A stretch of DNA of 64,000 nt from Microscilla marina ATCC 23134. Its GTDB lineage: Bacteria; Bacteroidota; Bacteroidia; Cytophagales; Microscillaceae. Of the stretch, positions 26,315 through 35,062 are shown in pieces. The stretch spans positions 218,281-282,280 of the forward strand of contig NZ_AAWS01000009.1 in assembly GCF_000169175.1 (NCBI RefSeq), read 5' to 3'. Below the pieces are notes generated by a model. It did no database searches. It was not told the origin of the DNA and saw only the letters and a list, made by a program, of their open reading frames with translations. Both the position numbers and the translations under genes were made by a program. Within the stretch, counting starts at the first letter, position 1. The number at the start of each line of letters is the position of its first letter.

Positions 26315-27010
26315 TCACTCCTTCTCTACCACCTTTACTTTATACTTCCCCGCCAACACATCGGTCAAAAAGGCTTCAAACACCTCTACATTCCAACCCA
26401 TTTTAAGTATTACCCCATTGCCATCACCCCGGCTTACTATCTGAAAGTAAAGCAAGCGAAGCTGAGATAAAAACACCTGGGCAGTGGCGGTCGCTGAGTT
26501 CGGAAAAACAGTGTTGACCTTGCCTTGCACGGGTATTTTCGCTTTGGTTTCGTAATAAGCAAACAAAATGTCCAGCGACAAACCCAGGGCTTCTATGATC
26601 TCCGGGCTTGTCTTGCCGTTAACAGTGAGCTCTTCTTTGAGTTTGGCTGCCACAAAAGCAAAGAGCTGTTCCAGGTCATAAGAAACTGCTACGCCCACTC
26701 TGCCTTCCTTCTCCAGAAACTGGATGCCACCTACGGCATATTTGCCCTCAATGAGCACGGTTTTGGTGTCGCCCAGGGGTAATATTTGCCTGGTTTCTAC
26801 ACGGGCAAAAGTATCAGGTAGCACCTCCCGTAGTTTTTGGGTGAGCTTGCCTGCCACAAAGCGAGGCAATACCATTTTTTCGGGGCTAAGTTTTTCATCC
26901 GGGGCTTTGCTTACCCGGATGATTTTGTTGCAGCCTACCACCAGGCTGGTCCCCAATAACAACAAGCCCAGCATTACTGCCAGGTGTTTGCGTGTGATTT
27001 GTTTCATCAA
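26315..27010 (-). CDS. Lipoprotein of unknown function
   Basis: 231 residues. The N-terminus is a signal peptide ending in a lipobox (LLLLGTSLVVGC), so the mature protein starts at Cys27 and is membrane-anchored. The rest has no recognised domain: a strand-rich segment (VETRQILPLGDTKTVLIEGKYAVGG), a helix SYDLEQLFAFVAAKLKEEL, and a C-terminal part VFLSQLRLLYFQIVSRGDG, then VEVFEAFLTDVLAGKYKV. The DUF4403-like or LPS-assembly type is not evident. Single gene; the start may be Met1 or Met2. Confidence 0.7.
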   Translation of the reverse strand: MMKQITRKHLAVMLGLLLLGTSLVVGCNKIIRVSKAPDEKLSPEKMVLPRFVAGKLTQKLREVLPDTFARVETRQILPLGDTKTVLIEGKYAVGGIQFLEKEGRVGVAVSYDLEQLFAFVAAKLKEELTVNGKTSPEIIEALGLSLDILFAYYETKAKIPVQGKVNTVFPNSATATAQVFLSQLRLLYFQIVSRGDGNGVILKMGWNVEVFEAFLTDVLAGKYKVKVVEKE

Positions 27011-27172
27011 TGTTTGTATTGTTTTGATTTTTGAACAAGGCGAAAGCTAAGAGAATCAAGTGCTCGTTTTTGGGGCTTTTTTTTAGGATAGATACATTTA
27101 AGTGTATGATAGATAGTGAATTAGGGTTTGATAACTTTTTTGTAATTTAGTAGGCAAAAACAGTAAAACACT

Positions 27173-27667
27173 ATGAGCACTACACATAGCGCGCTACCCC
27201 CCTGGGAGGTAGTAGCCCTCGAAGCCATGATAGAGCAGCTATACCAGGCAGACGAAAATAAAGAACCCGCCGTGCGCCGCCGCGACGATGTACTGGGCAG
27301 CTTCAAGTACCTGCAAAGGATCAAGTATGGATCGACAGAGGTCATTTGCCAAACCCTTGCTTACAAATACTATTACCGCCCTCGTTCGGTGTATGCGTTG
27401 GTTTTACGCAACGCCAATCGGCTCAAAGAAGCAGACTTGGCAGAGGTGAAAGTGGGGGTCGAAGAGTTGATGCACATCCGGCAACAGGTCAAGTCAACTG
27501 ATTGGATGAATAGCACCCGCCGCCACGAAGCAGTGCGGGCAGCCTTTAAGAAATGGCAAACTCTGGGCGATACCAATTTCTTGTGTCGTTTGCTGGGGCA
27601 TCAGTTCTATTACCGCCCCGAAACCGTGCGCCAGTTGTTGAAAGAAGTAGACTATAAAAGCAAGTAG
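27173..27667 (+). CDS. Hypothetical protein made of two related halves
   Basis: 164 residues with an internal duplication. RRRDDVLGSFKYLQRIKYGSTEVICQTLAYKYYYRPRSVYALV in the first half matches TRRHEAVRAAFKKWQTLGDTNFLCRLLGHQFYYRPETVRQLL in the second (compare RRxxxVxxxFKxxQ..., xxCxxLxxxxYYRPxxVxxLL). Each half looks like a small helical bundle. The repeated YYRP could be a binding site. No function known. It begins the plus-strand run EE-zinc ribbon-CoiA that precedes the phage head module. Confidence 0.65.
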   Translation: MSTTHSALPPWEVVALEAMIEQLYQADENKEPAVRRRDDVLGSFKYLQRIKYGSTEVICQTLAYKYYYRPRSVYALVLRNANRLKEADLAEVKVGVEELMHIRQQVKSTDWMNSTRRHEAVRAAFKKWQTLGDTNFLCRLLGHQFYYRPETVRQLLKEVDYKSK

Positions 27668-27692
27668 CCATTACTGATTATTTAACCAAAAA

Positions 27693-27875
27693 ATGACACC
27701 GCGCATGAATAATAAGAAGACTGGAGATAAAGATACAGCTAAAGGCAAGCCTACCCCACTTGCCTGCAAAATATGGGGGCACAAATGGCAAGGCGACAGC
27801 CTCAAAAGGCGCTGTACCCGCTGTGGCAAAACCCAGGTATCAAGGTATTCGGTAGAGGGGTGGATAGATGTATAA
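27693..27875 (+). CDS. Small zinc-ribbon protein (DUF1660-like)
   Basis: 60 residues. The C-terminal 35 residues read LACKIWGHKWQGDSLKRRCTRCGKTQ, a Cys/His then CxxC arrangement typical of the short phage-borne zinc-ribbon proteins of the DUF1660 type. It probably binds one zinc ion; the role is unknown. It overlaps out of frame the open frame of the CoiA-like gene, which is why the CoiA start was placed further downstream at 27947. Confidence 0.6.
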   Translation: MTPRMNNKKTGDKDTAKGKPTPLACKIWGHKWQGDSLKRRCTRCGKTQVSRYSVEGWIDV

Positions 27876-27946
27876 GAGGTGGTTTGCCCCTTCTACCACC
27901 TTTTGTCCAGTTGTCAAATATTTTACAAACTAATGATTTGATCTGT

Positions 27947-28795
27947 ATGCCTTACGAGTACAATTCTACCCCTGATAAGATAAAGTTAGTTGCCAAACGT
28001 GCTGCTGACAACCAGGCGGTACATATTTCACAAGCGGTTAAAACAGGTGCCCCTTTCTATTGCCCTGATACTTATGAAGAAGTGGTGATTAGAAGGTGTG
28101 TAGAAAAACGTGACCACTTTGCGTACAGTGCCAGGCACAGTCCTGTAGGGACCAAAGAAAGCGAGCTGCATAAAAACTGTAAAAACGAAATTGCGGCTGT
28201 TTTACAACAAGCCTATTCAGGCGGTCGCTGGGAAGTAGAAAGACCCTTGTGGGCAAACAGTAGTAAAGGCTACCAGATGGTCAGACCTGATATAAGCGGA
28301 AGGATCGACGGAAAAGGAGTGGTTATAGAGGTGCAAGCCAGCACACTTTCCATTCCTAAAATTTTACACCGAACTGCGCAATATAAAAAAAGAGGGGCAT
28401 ACATCCTTTGGGTGGTGCCGCTCACCAAAGCGTTGGGAGAAGAAGCATTCAGACCAAGACTTTTTGAGCGTTTTTTGCATACTTTGTATTATGGCCGGGT
28501 TTATTACTGGTATCCAGGCAGTGGCAGTATCTTAACTCCTGTGCATTATGGCAAAGCTACCAGATATATTGAAGTATCCACCTGGTTTGAAAACGGAGAA
28601 GAGCGGTGCGTGGGTGGATATGAGAAAACGTATAAACGCCTCAAAACACCTGTGTATGGTCAAAAAGCAGATTTGACCAAAGATTTTAAAACTCAAAGTA
28701 ACCGACCATTTTTTCACCTGACCAACGACAAGTTAAGCGTCCCGGAGAGCAATATTTTTATAGATAGCCAGGCAAAGTGGTGGGAGAATGGGTAA
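27947..28795 (+). CDS. CoiA-like competence nuclease
   Basis: 282 residues from ATG 27947 (MPYEYNSTPDK). The frame extends upstream over the zinc-ribbon gene, but this Met fits the CoiA N-terminus. The PD-(D/E)XK core is visible: HKNCKNEIAAVLQQA, VERPLWANSS, RPDISGRIDGKGVVIEVQASTLSI (Asp, then ExQ), then RTAQYKKRGAYILWVVPL. CoiA-family proteins are linked to uptake or processing of DNA during competence, and related ones occur in mobile elements. The C-terminal 110 residues are less conserved. It is probably an active nuclease. Confidence 0.7.
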   Translation: MPYEYNSTPDKIKLVAKRAADNQAVHISQAVKTGAPFYCPDTYEEVVIRRCVEKRDHFAYSARHSPVGTKESELHKNCKNEIAAVLQQAYSGGRWEVERPLWANSSKGYQMVRPDISGRIDGKGVVIEVQASTLSIPKILHRTAQYKKRGAYILWVVPLTKALGEEAFRPRLFERFLHTLYYGRVYYWYPGSGSILTPVHYGKATRYIEVSTWFENGEERCVGGYEKTYKRLKTPVYGQKADLTKDFKTQSNRPFFHLTNDKLSVPESNIFIDSQAKWWENG

Positions 28796-28797
28796 AT

Positions 28798-28983
28798 TTA
28801 TATATCCTCTATTTTATTCACCTGTCCACATAATAAACACAAATAAAAAGAGTCTATAATCTCTACTGTATCTCCTTCAAACTCTACCTGTTCCTTCTCT
28901 GAATATAGGTAATGTTGAGTAGATTTTTGATCGCAATGAAAACAATGGTGAGAAAATTCATCCCCTTCGGCAGGTTGGCTCAT
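28798..28983 (-). CDS. Small zinc-finger-like protein
   Basis: 61 residues with two Cys pairs, CFHCDQKSTQH and LCLLCGQVNK, spaced about 35 residues apart, and an acidic middle (EKEQVEFEGDTVEIID). This suggests one four-Cys zinc site. It is convergent with the CoiA-like gene with 2 bp between stops. Not a known family. Confidence 0.5.
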   Translation of the reverse strand: MSQPAEGDEFSHHCFHCDQKSTQHYLYSEKEQVEFEGDTVEIIDSFYLCLLCGQVNKIEDI

Positions 28984-29098
28984 TGGTAAATATAGTTTAA
29001 CACTAATAACTTTTTAAGGTCAGGTTTTGATGTAAAAATCAACTGAAATAAAATACGTAATACCAAGGTAAAAAATCAAGTATCCGGTACTGGTAGCG

Positions 29099-29578
29099 TT
29101 ACTCTATTCTTACTACTACCTTATCCCCATCGATCTTCTCTCTTTCTACTTGTGGCGAATAATCCTTATAACTCATCTCATACCCATGCTCCACCCGGTA
29201 CAAATACCCATTGCCATTCACGGTGCGCCTACTCACTTGGGTAAGCGTACCAAACTTACCCGATTGCCAACCGTGGAGCTGGGCGGTGATGACTTGGGAG
29301 AGCAAAAGGATACCTTTGCCCGTGGTAACTTTGGCTCCAGTGGTAGTGGGACGGTAATCTTTGCAACCCAGATGCAGGGTAAAGCTGGATTTGACCAGCA
29401 GCACCTTGTCACCCAGCGGACTGGTGTCTTCGCGGGTGATTTCCAGGTAGGCGGCAGGTAGGGGGTAAGGAAATTTTTCGCTGGTATTGTCAAATTGCCC
29501 TTCCCACAAGTTAAAATGACGAATGCCTACTTCGGGTGTTTTGAGGCGTATCTCTAATTCGTTGTATAAATCAATCAT
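29099..29578 (-). CDS. Phage neck/tail-terminator-type protein (probable)
   Basis: 159 residues immediately downstream (12 bp) of the gpG-like gene and last in the head module. It has IDLYNELEIRLKTPEVGIRHFNLWEGQFDN, a strand-rich LPAAYLEITREDTSP and a final DYSPQVEREKIDGDKVVVRIE. Length, position and the N-terminal ‘xxLxxRL.....V..i.l..gq’ pattern suit a gp37/neck-type protein joining head and tail in Mu-like phages. The assignment rests mainly on context. Confidence 0.5.
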   Translation of the reverse strand: MIDLYNELEIRLKTPEVGIRHFNLWEGQFDNTSEKFPYPLPAAYLEITREDTSPLGDKVLLVKSSFTLHLGCKDYRPTTTGAKVTTGKGILLLSQVITAQLHGWQSGKFGTLTQVSRRTVNGNGYLYRVEHGYEMSYKDYSPQVEREKIDGDKVVVRIE

Positions 29579-29589
29579 TTTTATGCGTT

Positions 29590-30081
29590 TTATTTAAATA
29601 CTTTGTCTAACTCTACGCTTACAAAATTTTCAATGGCTGCCCAAAGTTCCGGAGGGAGTGGTTCTGTACCTGGGATGGGCATAAACTGTCGTTGAGGCAG
29701 GTGGGCGTGTCTGCGGTGGCTACGTACCCTCACTGATCCATTACGCCCCCTCCGGGTATAAGTGCGAACGGTGGCAACGCCTTGCGCCCCTTCATTGTGG
29801 AGTTGGGCAAGGTGAGCGTTGCCACTTGCTGCCTGCCGATCACTGCCTACCCTAATCACTCGCCAACTAGCCTCCCTTACCTTAAAAGAAGCTTTGAGCT
29901 TGCCTGTGTCTACCAGTAGTGGCTTGCGGTTGTTGCCCTGGTTTCGGCGAGGTTGCCAGGCGCTGCCTCTATACGATTCACTGGCAAAGTTGCGCTGGAC
30001 GTAGCGCAGCATGACCCGTCCCACGCCACTGGGCATGCCGCGCATGACTTTTCTAAATTTTCGTTCGTTGATCATCAGCAT
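29590..30081 (-). CDS. Phage virion morphogenesis protein (Mu gpG / P2 gpS-like)
   Basis: 163 residues. RYVQRNFASESYRGSAWQPRRN, LLVDTGKLKASFKV and the HLAQLHNEGAQGVATVRTYTRRG region followed by RQFMPIP are the signature of the phage virion morphogenesis (tail completion) family: LxxTGxLxxS and xxxYAxxHnxG, with RxFLGlS replaced by RQFMPIP. It acts in joining the tail to the head. It is 30 bp downstream of the portal gene. Starts at Met1 or Met3 (30075) are both possible. Confidence 0.8.
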   Translation of the reverse strand: MLMINERKFRKVMRGMPSGVGRVMLRYVQRNFASESYRGSAWQPRRNQGNNRKPLLVDTGKLKASFKVREASWRVIRVGSDRQAASGNAHLAQLHNEGAQGVATVRTYTRRGRNGSVRVRSHRRHAHLPQRQFMPIPGTEPLPPELWAAIENFVSVELDKVFK

Positions 30082-30111
30082 TTAGGTTTTATGGTTAGCG
30101 CAAAGCGTCGT

Positions 30112-31971
30112 TTAGAGTTTGATGAGTGTCTTGTTCCCGCTGCCATCGCTATAAATCGCTTCGCTTAGAGATAGCTTGATCGGCTGCTCTATTTTGGCAA
30201 TGATGTATTTCTTTGCGGCTCCTTTTTTTATAAAAGCAATGGTGGCGTGGGGCTGATAGGTCTCATACTGCAAAGTATGTTTAAGTTCTGCTTTTAATGC
30301 TTCGTGGAGCGTTACTAAGGCAGGGCTGGTTACCTCAAACTTGAGCACCTCATAGTCCCTGTCTTTTTGCTCAAACACCGAAATGGAGGTGAGGTTTACC
30401 TCAATACCTTTTGAAGCATACTTTTTGGCAGAAAGCAACTCCTTGATTTGATCCGGTGTTCCTGCTAAAGCATGTAATCCATACAAAGCAGTGATGTGCG
30501 GCGTATCTTCGTAGCCGTATACTCCTGCCTTGGGGCAGATGTACAAGTCGTTTATATCGATGTCTGGCAGTAGGCTCACCCATAGATTTTTATCTCTAAT
30601 GGGCAGCGTTACCGCACCATACTTAAAAAAGTCTTGGTTTTTGGCAACTTCGACATTAGTATCAAGATTGCTCGCACTGTCTACCTGGTTGCCTGTTTCC
30701 TGACTGGCTTCAGTCTTAGGTTCAGTGGCAATACTGATATCTGTAGTACCTTCATCACTTGTTGCTTCTTTCTTTTTTATTACCTGCTTTACATTTTGGT
30801 CTATGGGCAAGGTTGCCTTCTTTTTTACCTTAATTCCCGTAGCTTTCTTAAACTCGGCAGGGCTTACCTCAAAGTGATTCAAGGCAAGGGTGAGCGCGGT
30901 TTCCGAGATGCTTTTCTTTTGGCGCTGGAGCTCGCGCAGGTGGGTATCCAAAAAGATAAACGAATGCCCGGCCAACGGGTAATTGAAGTCCAGCAGGCGA
31001 GGAAAGAGTTCTTCATTCACTACCGACTCCACCCTTGCCATATCATATTCTCTGATCTCTTCGCTGGGTGTTTTGGCAATGCTGTCTTTGTTCATGTAGG
31101 TTTGGGCACCGCCCTCAGTATCGTTACTGAGTTTGACGTGTCCCTGAATGATTTTCAGCAGCTTCTTGCTTGCCTTCTCATCCATTTTATCAAAGGTATC
31201 TATGGTACCGCCCCCTCCGGAGGGAAAAGCAACCTCTACCTTTTCTTCAATATCAAATACCCCGTTGAGCTCTTCCTCTACATTGAGCAAAGCATCCAAT
31301 ACCTCACGGCGTTCTTCTCCTTCCTTGTCGGTATGCACAATCTTATAGGGCTTGCCATAATCCCGGTTAAAGTCAGCGTGCTTTATGAGGGCATCCCTGC
31401 TGAGAATGGCATAAGGGGCCGCGTACAACAACAAGCCTAACGGGAAACGTTTGCTATGGCAGAAGATATACCAACGCTTCAAATAATCGGCACTAAAGTC
31501 AATGCCCTCACCGTAGGCAGAGAAAGGATAAGGAAGCACTAACTTTCGCCCAGGAATAATGTTGCGCCGCTCAACGGTATTGATTTCTTTGATAGAATAG
31601 TTATCATGTAAATCTTGCCCTATCTCAATCAGCGAGTAACCAAAAAACTCTGCATCGAGCACCGCATTGATGAAATCATCGAACCAACTGCCCCGAAGTT
31701 TTTTAGTGGCAGCCTCCTGATAATTACCGTCAGAGTCAAGTACTAAAAAAGGCTCACCCAATACTTTGTTCTTGCGGTTATTGATGGCGGTGATTACTTC
31801 GGCATCAATGCAGACCATGTCATAGATTTCCATCAAAGGATAGGTACGGGGCATGACCGGGCTTTCGGCAATGCGCCAGGCTTGCATCCAGTCGGCAATG
31901 GTTACGCGGTCCCTGCCGTATTGAAACACCGAGGCAAAAGTGCTCAGGTGAGGGGTAGTAGGCAGAGTCAT
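30112..31971 (-). CDS. Mu gp29-like portal protein (DUF935) fused to a C-terminal 2H phosphoesterase
   Basis: 619 residues. Residues ~1-350 match DUF935 portal proteins: RVTIADWMQAWRIAESPVMPRTYPLMEIYDMVCIDAEV, RRNIIPG, FCHSKRFPLGLLLYAAPYAI, and VVNEELFPRLLDFNYP, which form the head portal ring. Residues ~350-450 are a charged, low-complexity linker. Residues ~450-619 contain two HxT motifs, H492-I-T494 (in PHITALYG) and H575-A-T577 (in PHATIAFI), 83 residues apart: the 2H phosphoesterase hallmark. 2H enzymes cleave 2',3'- or 3',5'-cyclic phosphodiesters; the phage Acb1 anti-CBASS enzyme belongs here and is sometimes found fused to portal-like proteins. The fusion is seen directly; an anti-defence role is inferred. 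Confidence 0.8.
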   Translation of the reverse strand: MTLPTTPHLSTFASVFQYGRDRVTIADWMQAWRIAESPVMPRTYPLMEIYDMVCIDAEVITAINNRKNKVLGEPFLVLDSDGNYQEAATKKLRGSWFDDFINAVLDAEFFGYSLIEIGQDLHDNYSIKEINTVERRNIIPGRKLVLPYPFSAYGEGIDFSADYLKRWYIFCHSKRFPLGLLLYAAPYAILSRDALIKHADFNRDYGKPYKIVHTDKEGEERREVLDALLNVEEELNGVFDIEEKVEVAFPSGGGGTIDTFDKMDEKASKKLLKIIQGHVKLSNDTEGGAQTYMNKDSIAKTPSEEIREYDMARVESVVNEELFPRLLDFNYPLAGHSFIFLDTHLRELQRQKKSISETALTLALNHFEVSPAEFKKATGIKVKKKATLPIDQNVKQVIKKKEATSDEGTTDISIATEPKTEASQETGNQVDSASNLDTNVEVAKNQDFFKYGAVTLPIRDKNLWVSLLPDIDINDLYICPKAGVYGYEDTPHITALYGLHALAGTPDQIKELLSAKKYASKGIEVNLTSISVFEQKDRDYEVLKFEVTSPALVTLHEALKAELKHTLQYETYQPHATIAFIKKGAAKKYIIAKIEQPIKLSLSEAIYSDGSGNKTLIKL

Positions 31972-32021
31972 TCGTTTGTTTTTTTAGACATTGGGCAATT
32001 GAAAAAAAGTGTAACTGATGT

Positions 32022-32651
32022 TTACCAACCTTGGTAACTATTTCGTCGATCGTTGTTATTGCTGCTGCTACTACTGCCGTAGCTTGGTTTATCTTTACCA
32101 CCTGCAATGAGTATCCCCCGGTCCCCAGGAGGTTCTTGAGGCAACTGAGTCGGGCGCTCGTTTTTCATATAGACTTTACACCAGGCAATGGCATCGTCAT
32201 AAAATTGCCGAAACTGATTGGCAATCTCTATGGGGCTATTGGCAGGCACTACCCTGTAAAGGGCAATATCTACCACAAAATCACGTACAATCGTACTGCG
32301 AGGATCGGTGGTCAAGGGCTGCCAATAAGCAGGGTTATCGCTGGATGGAGTAATGCCTTGGTTGGCTTTGATGACTCTATAGTATTTCACCTCTGGGGGC
32401 AGATGAGTATCAGGACTCATATTCACCCATACCAAATCACCTGCTGCGAAAGTTTGGGCAAAATCATAGGCAAATAACTGGATAAATATTTTTGGCAATG
32501 ACGAACGGGCAGCCATGTACTCCCCCATTTCTTCGATGGCCGATTTTTGGGCTTCGGCAAGCTTGCCCCAGTCCCCTGCTATGAAATCAAGTAAATCCGC
32601 TTCACTCAACCTTCGGCGGTAGTCGTAGCGGTGTAAAAAATTAGAATGCAT
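32022..32651 (-). CDS. Phage head-proximal protein, DUF1320/gp36-like
   Basis: 209 residues from ATG 32651 (MHSNFLHRYDYRRRLSEADLLDFIAGDW). The frame is open upstream inside the terminase gene, but this start gives a short 11-bp overlap with the terminase stop. EADLLDFIAGD..., EEMGEYMAARSSLPKIF and FVVDIALYRVVPANSPIEIANQFRQFYDDAIAWCKVYMKNE follow the order of Mu gp36-type proteins (a helical N-terminus, then a 'DIALYRL' segment). The C-terminus is a Gly/Ser/Asn-rich tail. Such proteins sit at the head-tail joint. Between TerL and portal. Confidence 0.6.
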   Translation of the reverse strand: MHSNFLHRYDYRRRLSEADLLDFIAGDWGKLAEAQKSAIEEMGEYMAARSSLPKIFIQLFAYDFAQTFAAGDLVWVNMSPDTHLPPEVKYYRVIKANQGITPSSDNPAYWQPLTTDPRSTIVRDFVVDIALYRVVPANSPIEIANQFRQFYDDAIAWCKVYMKNERPTQLPQEPPGDRGILIAGGKDKPSYGSSSSSNNNDRRNSYQGW

Positions 32652-34254
32652 CTTTTGATTGTTTTCGTGGTACAGTTTGTGTTTTGCGTTGGCTGGTGCC
32701 CTTCCCTCTGAATTTTTTGTACTCCTTCGCAAACTTTGCCACAAAAAAGTAGCGGATCGCATCTGAAATGTGCCCAAAGGGTTGGTAGCGAATTTTGAGT
32801 TTGGTGTCTTCGATCGTTTTTTTGCTGATGGTGCCATCTTCGGCCTCTTTGGTGTATTCAAATTCCCGAATCACCGTTTTGCAACGGGCTTTGTCTACGT
32901 GCACCCGAATACCATAGCTTTGCTTTTCTAAGATCAGGTTGATAAAATCTCCACTCTCTGATATGCTTGGTGCCTTGGACAGCACCATATCACGCAGGCT
33001 GGTAAAGTGAGGCTTGAGCTGCTCGGCAATCACCTTAAAATCGGAGCGCTTGTCTTTGGTTTTGGTCTGCTTATTTTTGCCCGATGGATCACCGTGCACA
33101 TAAATTCGCCCCTGGTGGGATTGGTATATTTTTAAAAAATTCTCACAAGTATGAGGGGTTGTATTGCGAGGGGTCTTACCCAGTATCTCATCTAAAATAT
33201 ACACATCAATCATCCCTTCCTTGGGTCGCACAAATACCTGAATGACAATGCAGGTCACATAAGGGTGCACATTGAAGTCCCAGGTAATATCCAGGGGGTG
33301 GGCAGGATCATACACTGCTTCATAATAATACCCTGAATGCACGCTGGCATCCCATTGTTTCCAAAACTCACCTCCACTTTTGGCCAGGGGGTCTCCATAA
33401 ATGAGCATCCCGTGCCGATGAGAGGCAAGGTTGGCTTCTTGTTTTTGAATGTAGTTAGAAGGCAGGTTTTTGAGGTTCAGGTGAGTAGCTGAAATCACCA
33501 CAAACTTAGAGCCCCCGCCTACTTTCTTTTTAAAGTACTGGGGCGGATCATAAATCTTTGCCTTGATTTCTTCTTCATACTCGCTCAACTCAAACCAATC
33601 GTTGATCCAAGGGACTTTGGCAGGAGAAGTAAAAATATACAAAGGGTTAAAAGGGAGGTTAGCTGCTACAGGGCTTCCTTCATCATATTCCTCACTAGTG
33701 AGTGCCCCCACCCTTGTCTGGCTAATATACAAACCTTGTTGGCGAAGCCTTCCCAGGATTACTTCCTGCACTGCTTCCTCGCGCGTGTCCTTGGTTTCAT
33801 CCAAAATCGCCCAGGCAAATTCTTTCCCATCGTGGGCTTTGTAGTTCTCCAAAGACCCAATAAAAACTACGCAGCCATTCCAAAAGCTGATTTTGTTGCG
33901 GTAGCTTTTAAAAGCGTGCCCTTCCCGGCTAAAGTGCCTGGGGGGTTGAGTGCCCACCACATAGTCGCCCTGCCCCAGGTATTCGTCATATTCTTCCAAC
34001 CCCAAATCTTTCCAGACCAAAAAGACCCGGTATAGGGTAGAGTCAGTGAGCTGCATATCGGTGTTGGCGCCCATAAAACCAAACACTCCGGGAAAGTTGG
34101 TAATCAAACGAAACGAAATCAAACCAGCCCCGTGCGTTTTTCCTGCTCCCTGCCCCGCCATAAACAAGTTGACCGGAGTACGCGACACGTAAATATCAAA
34201 CTGGGGTTTACTGGGGCGGACGGTCACTGCTTGCCCTTTCTTTTTACTGGTCAT
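32641..34254 (-). CDS. terL: Terminase large subunit, Mu gp28-like
   Basis: 537 residues. Walker A is AGQGAGKT (residues 33-40) and Walker B is AWAILDET (about 147-154), followed by the coupling region. The nuclease half has WDFNVHPYVTCIVIQV, IYVHGDPSGKN and, near the C-terminus, HISDAIRYFFVAKF, with acidic residues in place for an RNase H-like fold. It translocates DNA into the capsid using ATP and cleaves the genome at head filling. Length is typical. It overlaps the TerS gene by 11 bp and the next gene by 11 bp, so all are one operon. Confidence 0.85.
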   Translation of the reverse strand: MTSKKKGQAVTVRPSKPQFDIYVSRTPVNLFMAGQGAGKTHGAGLISFRLITNFPGVFGFMGANTDMQLTDSTLYRVFLVWKDLGLEEYDEYLGQGDYVVGTQPPRHFSREGHAFKSYRNKISFWNGCVVFIGSLENYKAHDGKEFAWAILDETKDTREEAVQEVILGRLRQQGLYISQTRVGALTSEEYDEGSPVAANLPFNPLYIFTSPAKVPWINDWFELSEYEEEIKAKIYDPPQYFKKKVGGGSKFVVISATHLNLKNLPSNYIQKQEANLASHRHGMLIYGDPLAKSGGEFWKQWDASVHSGYYYEAVYDPAHPLDITWDFNVHPYVTCIVIQVFVRPKEGMIDVYILDEILGKTPRNTTPHTCENFLKIYQSHQGRIYVHGDPSGKNKQTKTKDKRSDFKVIAEQLKPHFTSLRDMVLSKAPSISESGDFINLILEKQSYGIRVHVDKARCKTVIREFEYTKEAEDGTISKKTIEDTKLKIRYQPFGHISDAIRYFFVAKFAKEYKKFRGKGTSQRKTQTVPRKQSKDAF

Positions 34255-34807
34255 CTATTTCTCCCTCCCCATTTTCGTTTGCCTCAGCTTCATAAGGGTT
34301 GGCAATGGTTACCTGAATATTTTTGGTGGTGATTTCACCCGAATGCTCCACTTTTTGGGTACCATACCCCAGGTGTTGTGCCTTGGCACTCAGCAGTATT
34401 TTTGCCGCGTGATAATCAGGCGGCAGGTACTTTTTCACTTCTTTTACTTCTACCCGTTCTTTGTACTTATCTACCTTCAGCTTTACCACCACCTGCTCTT
34501 TGTAATACATGCCCTGGGTGCGTTGTACCAGGGTACTTTGGGCAAGGTCTACCGTAATAGCATCGCCAATCTGGTTGGCTTCGGCTACTTTTTTGGCAAA
34601 GCTTTGGTTGTTTTTGAGCCAGTGATAGACCGAGCTGCGTGATACCTTGACTCCCAATTGTTGGCTGGCGCGTTCACAGGCAAGTTGGCGGTTACCTCCG
34701 GTATGCACGAGTGCCTCCACAAAAGCCTTTTGCTTGTCAGGAGTCGTGTAGTGTTCGGTAGCCTTGCTTTTCCTTTGGGGCGATATGTTTTTTTTATCTT
34801 TGCTCAT
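34244..34807 (-). CDS. terS: Terminase small subunit-like protein
   Basis: 187 residues from ATG 34807 (MSKDKKN); an earlier Met (34852) lies in an odd Arg-rich lead. The N-terminal half has a helix-turn-helix: KAFVEALVHTGGNRQLACERASQQLGVKVSRSSVYHWLKNNQSFAKKV, as in TerS proteins that recognise packaging sites. A central charged segment (VVVKLKVDKYKERVEVKEVKKY) follows, then LPPDYHAAKILLSAKAQHLGYG, which is typical of TerS C-terminal oligomerisation regions. It overlaps terL by 11 bp. Confidence 0.7.
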   Translation of the reverse strand: MSKDKKNISPQRKSKATEHYTTPDKQKAFVEALVHTGGNRQLACERASQQLGVKVSRSSVYHWLKNNQSFAKKVAEANQIGDAITVDLAQSTLVQRTQGMYYKEQVVVKLKVDKYKERVEVKEVKKYLPPDYHAAKILLSAKAQHLGYGTQKVEHSGEITTKNIQVTIANPYEAEANENGEGEIDDQ

Positions 34808-35062
34808 TTTCCTTCGCGCGCGCCCGCGCATGGGCGTGTACAATTTGCCCAATATAAGTTATTATTACTCAGTAACTGCGCTATATGACGGTAGTTACAA
34901 AAGTGCGCAATTGAAAGAGCTTAAACAGCCATTTGTTATGAGAATGGAGAAATAGGCAAGGTGTAGTGGTATAATTTGCCTAAAGCAAAAAATAAAGGGG
35001 AAGGGAGTGGGTCAGCAAATCCATGCCTAACTGATTAGACACGGATTTGACTGCCCCAGCAT

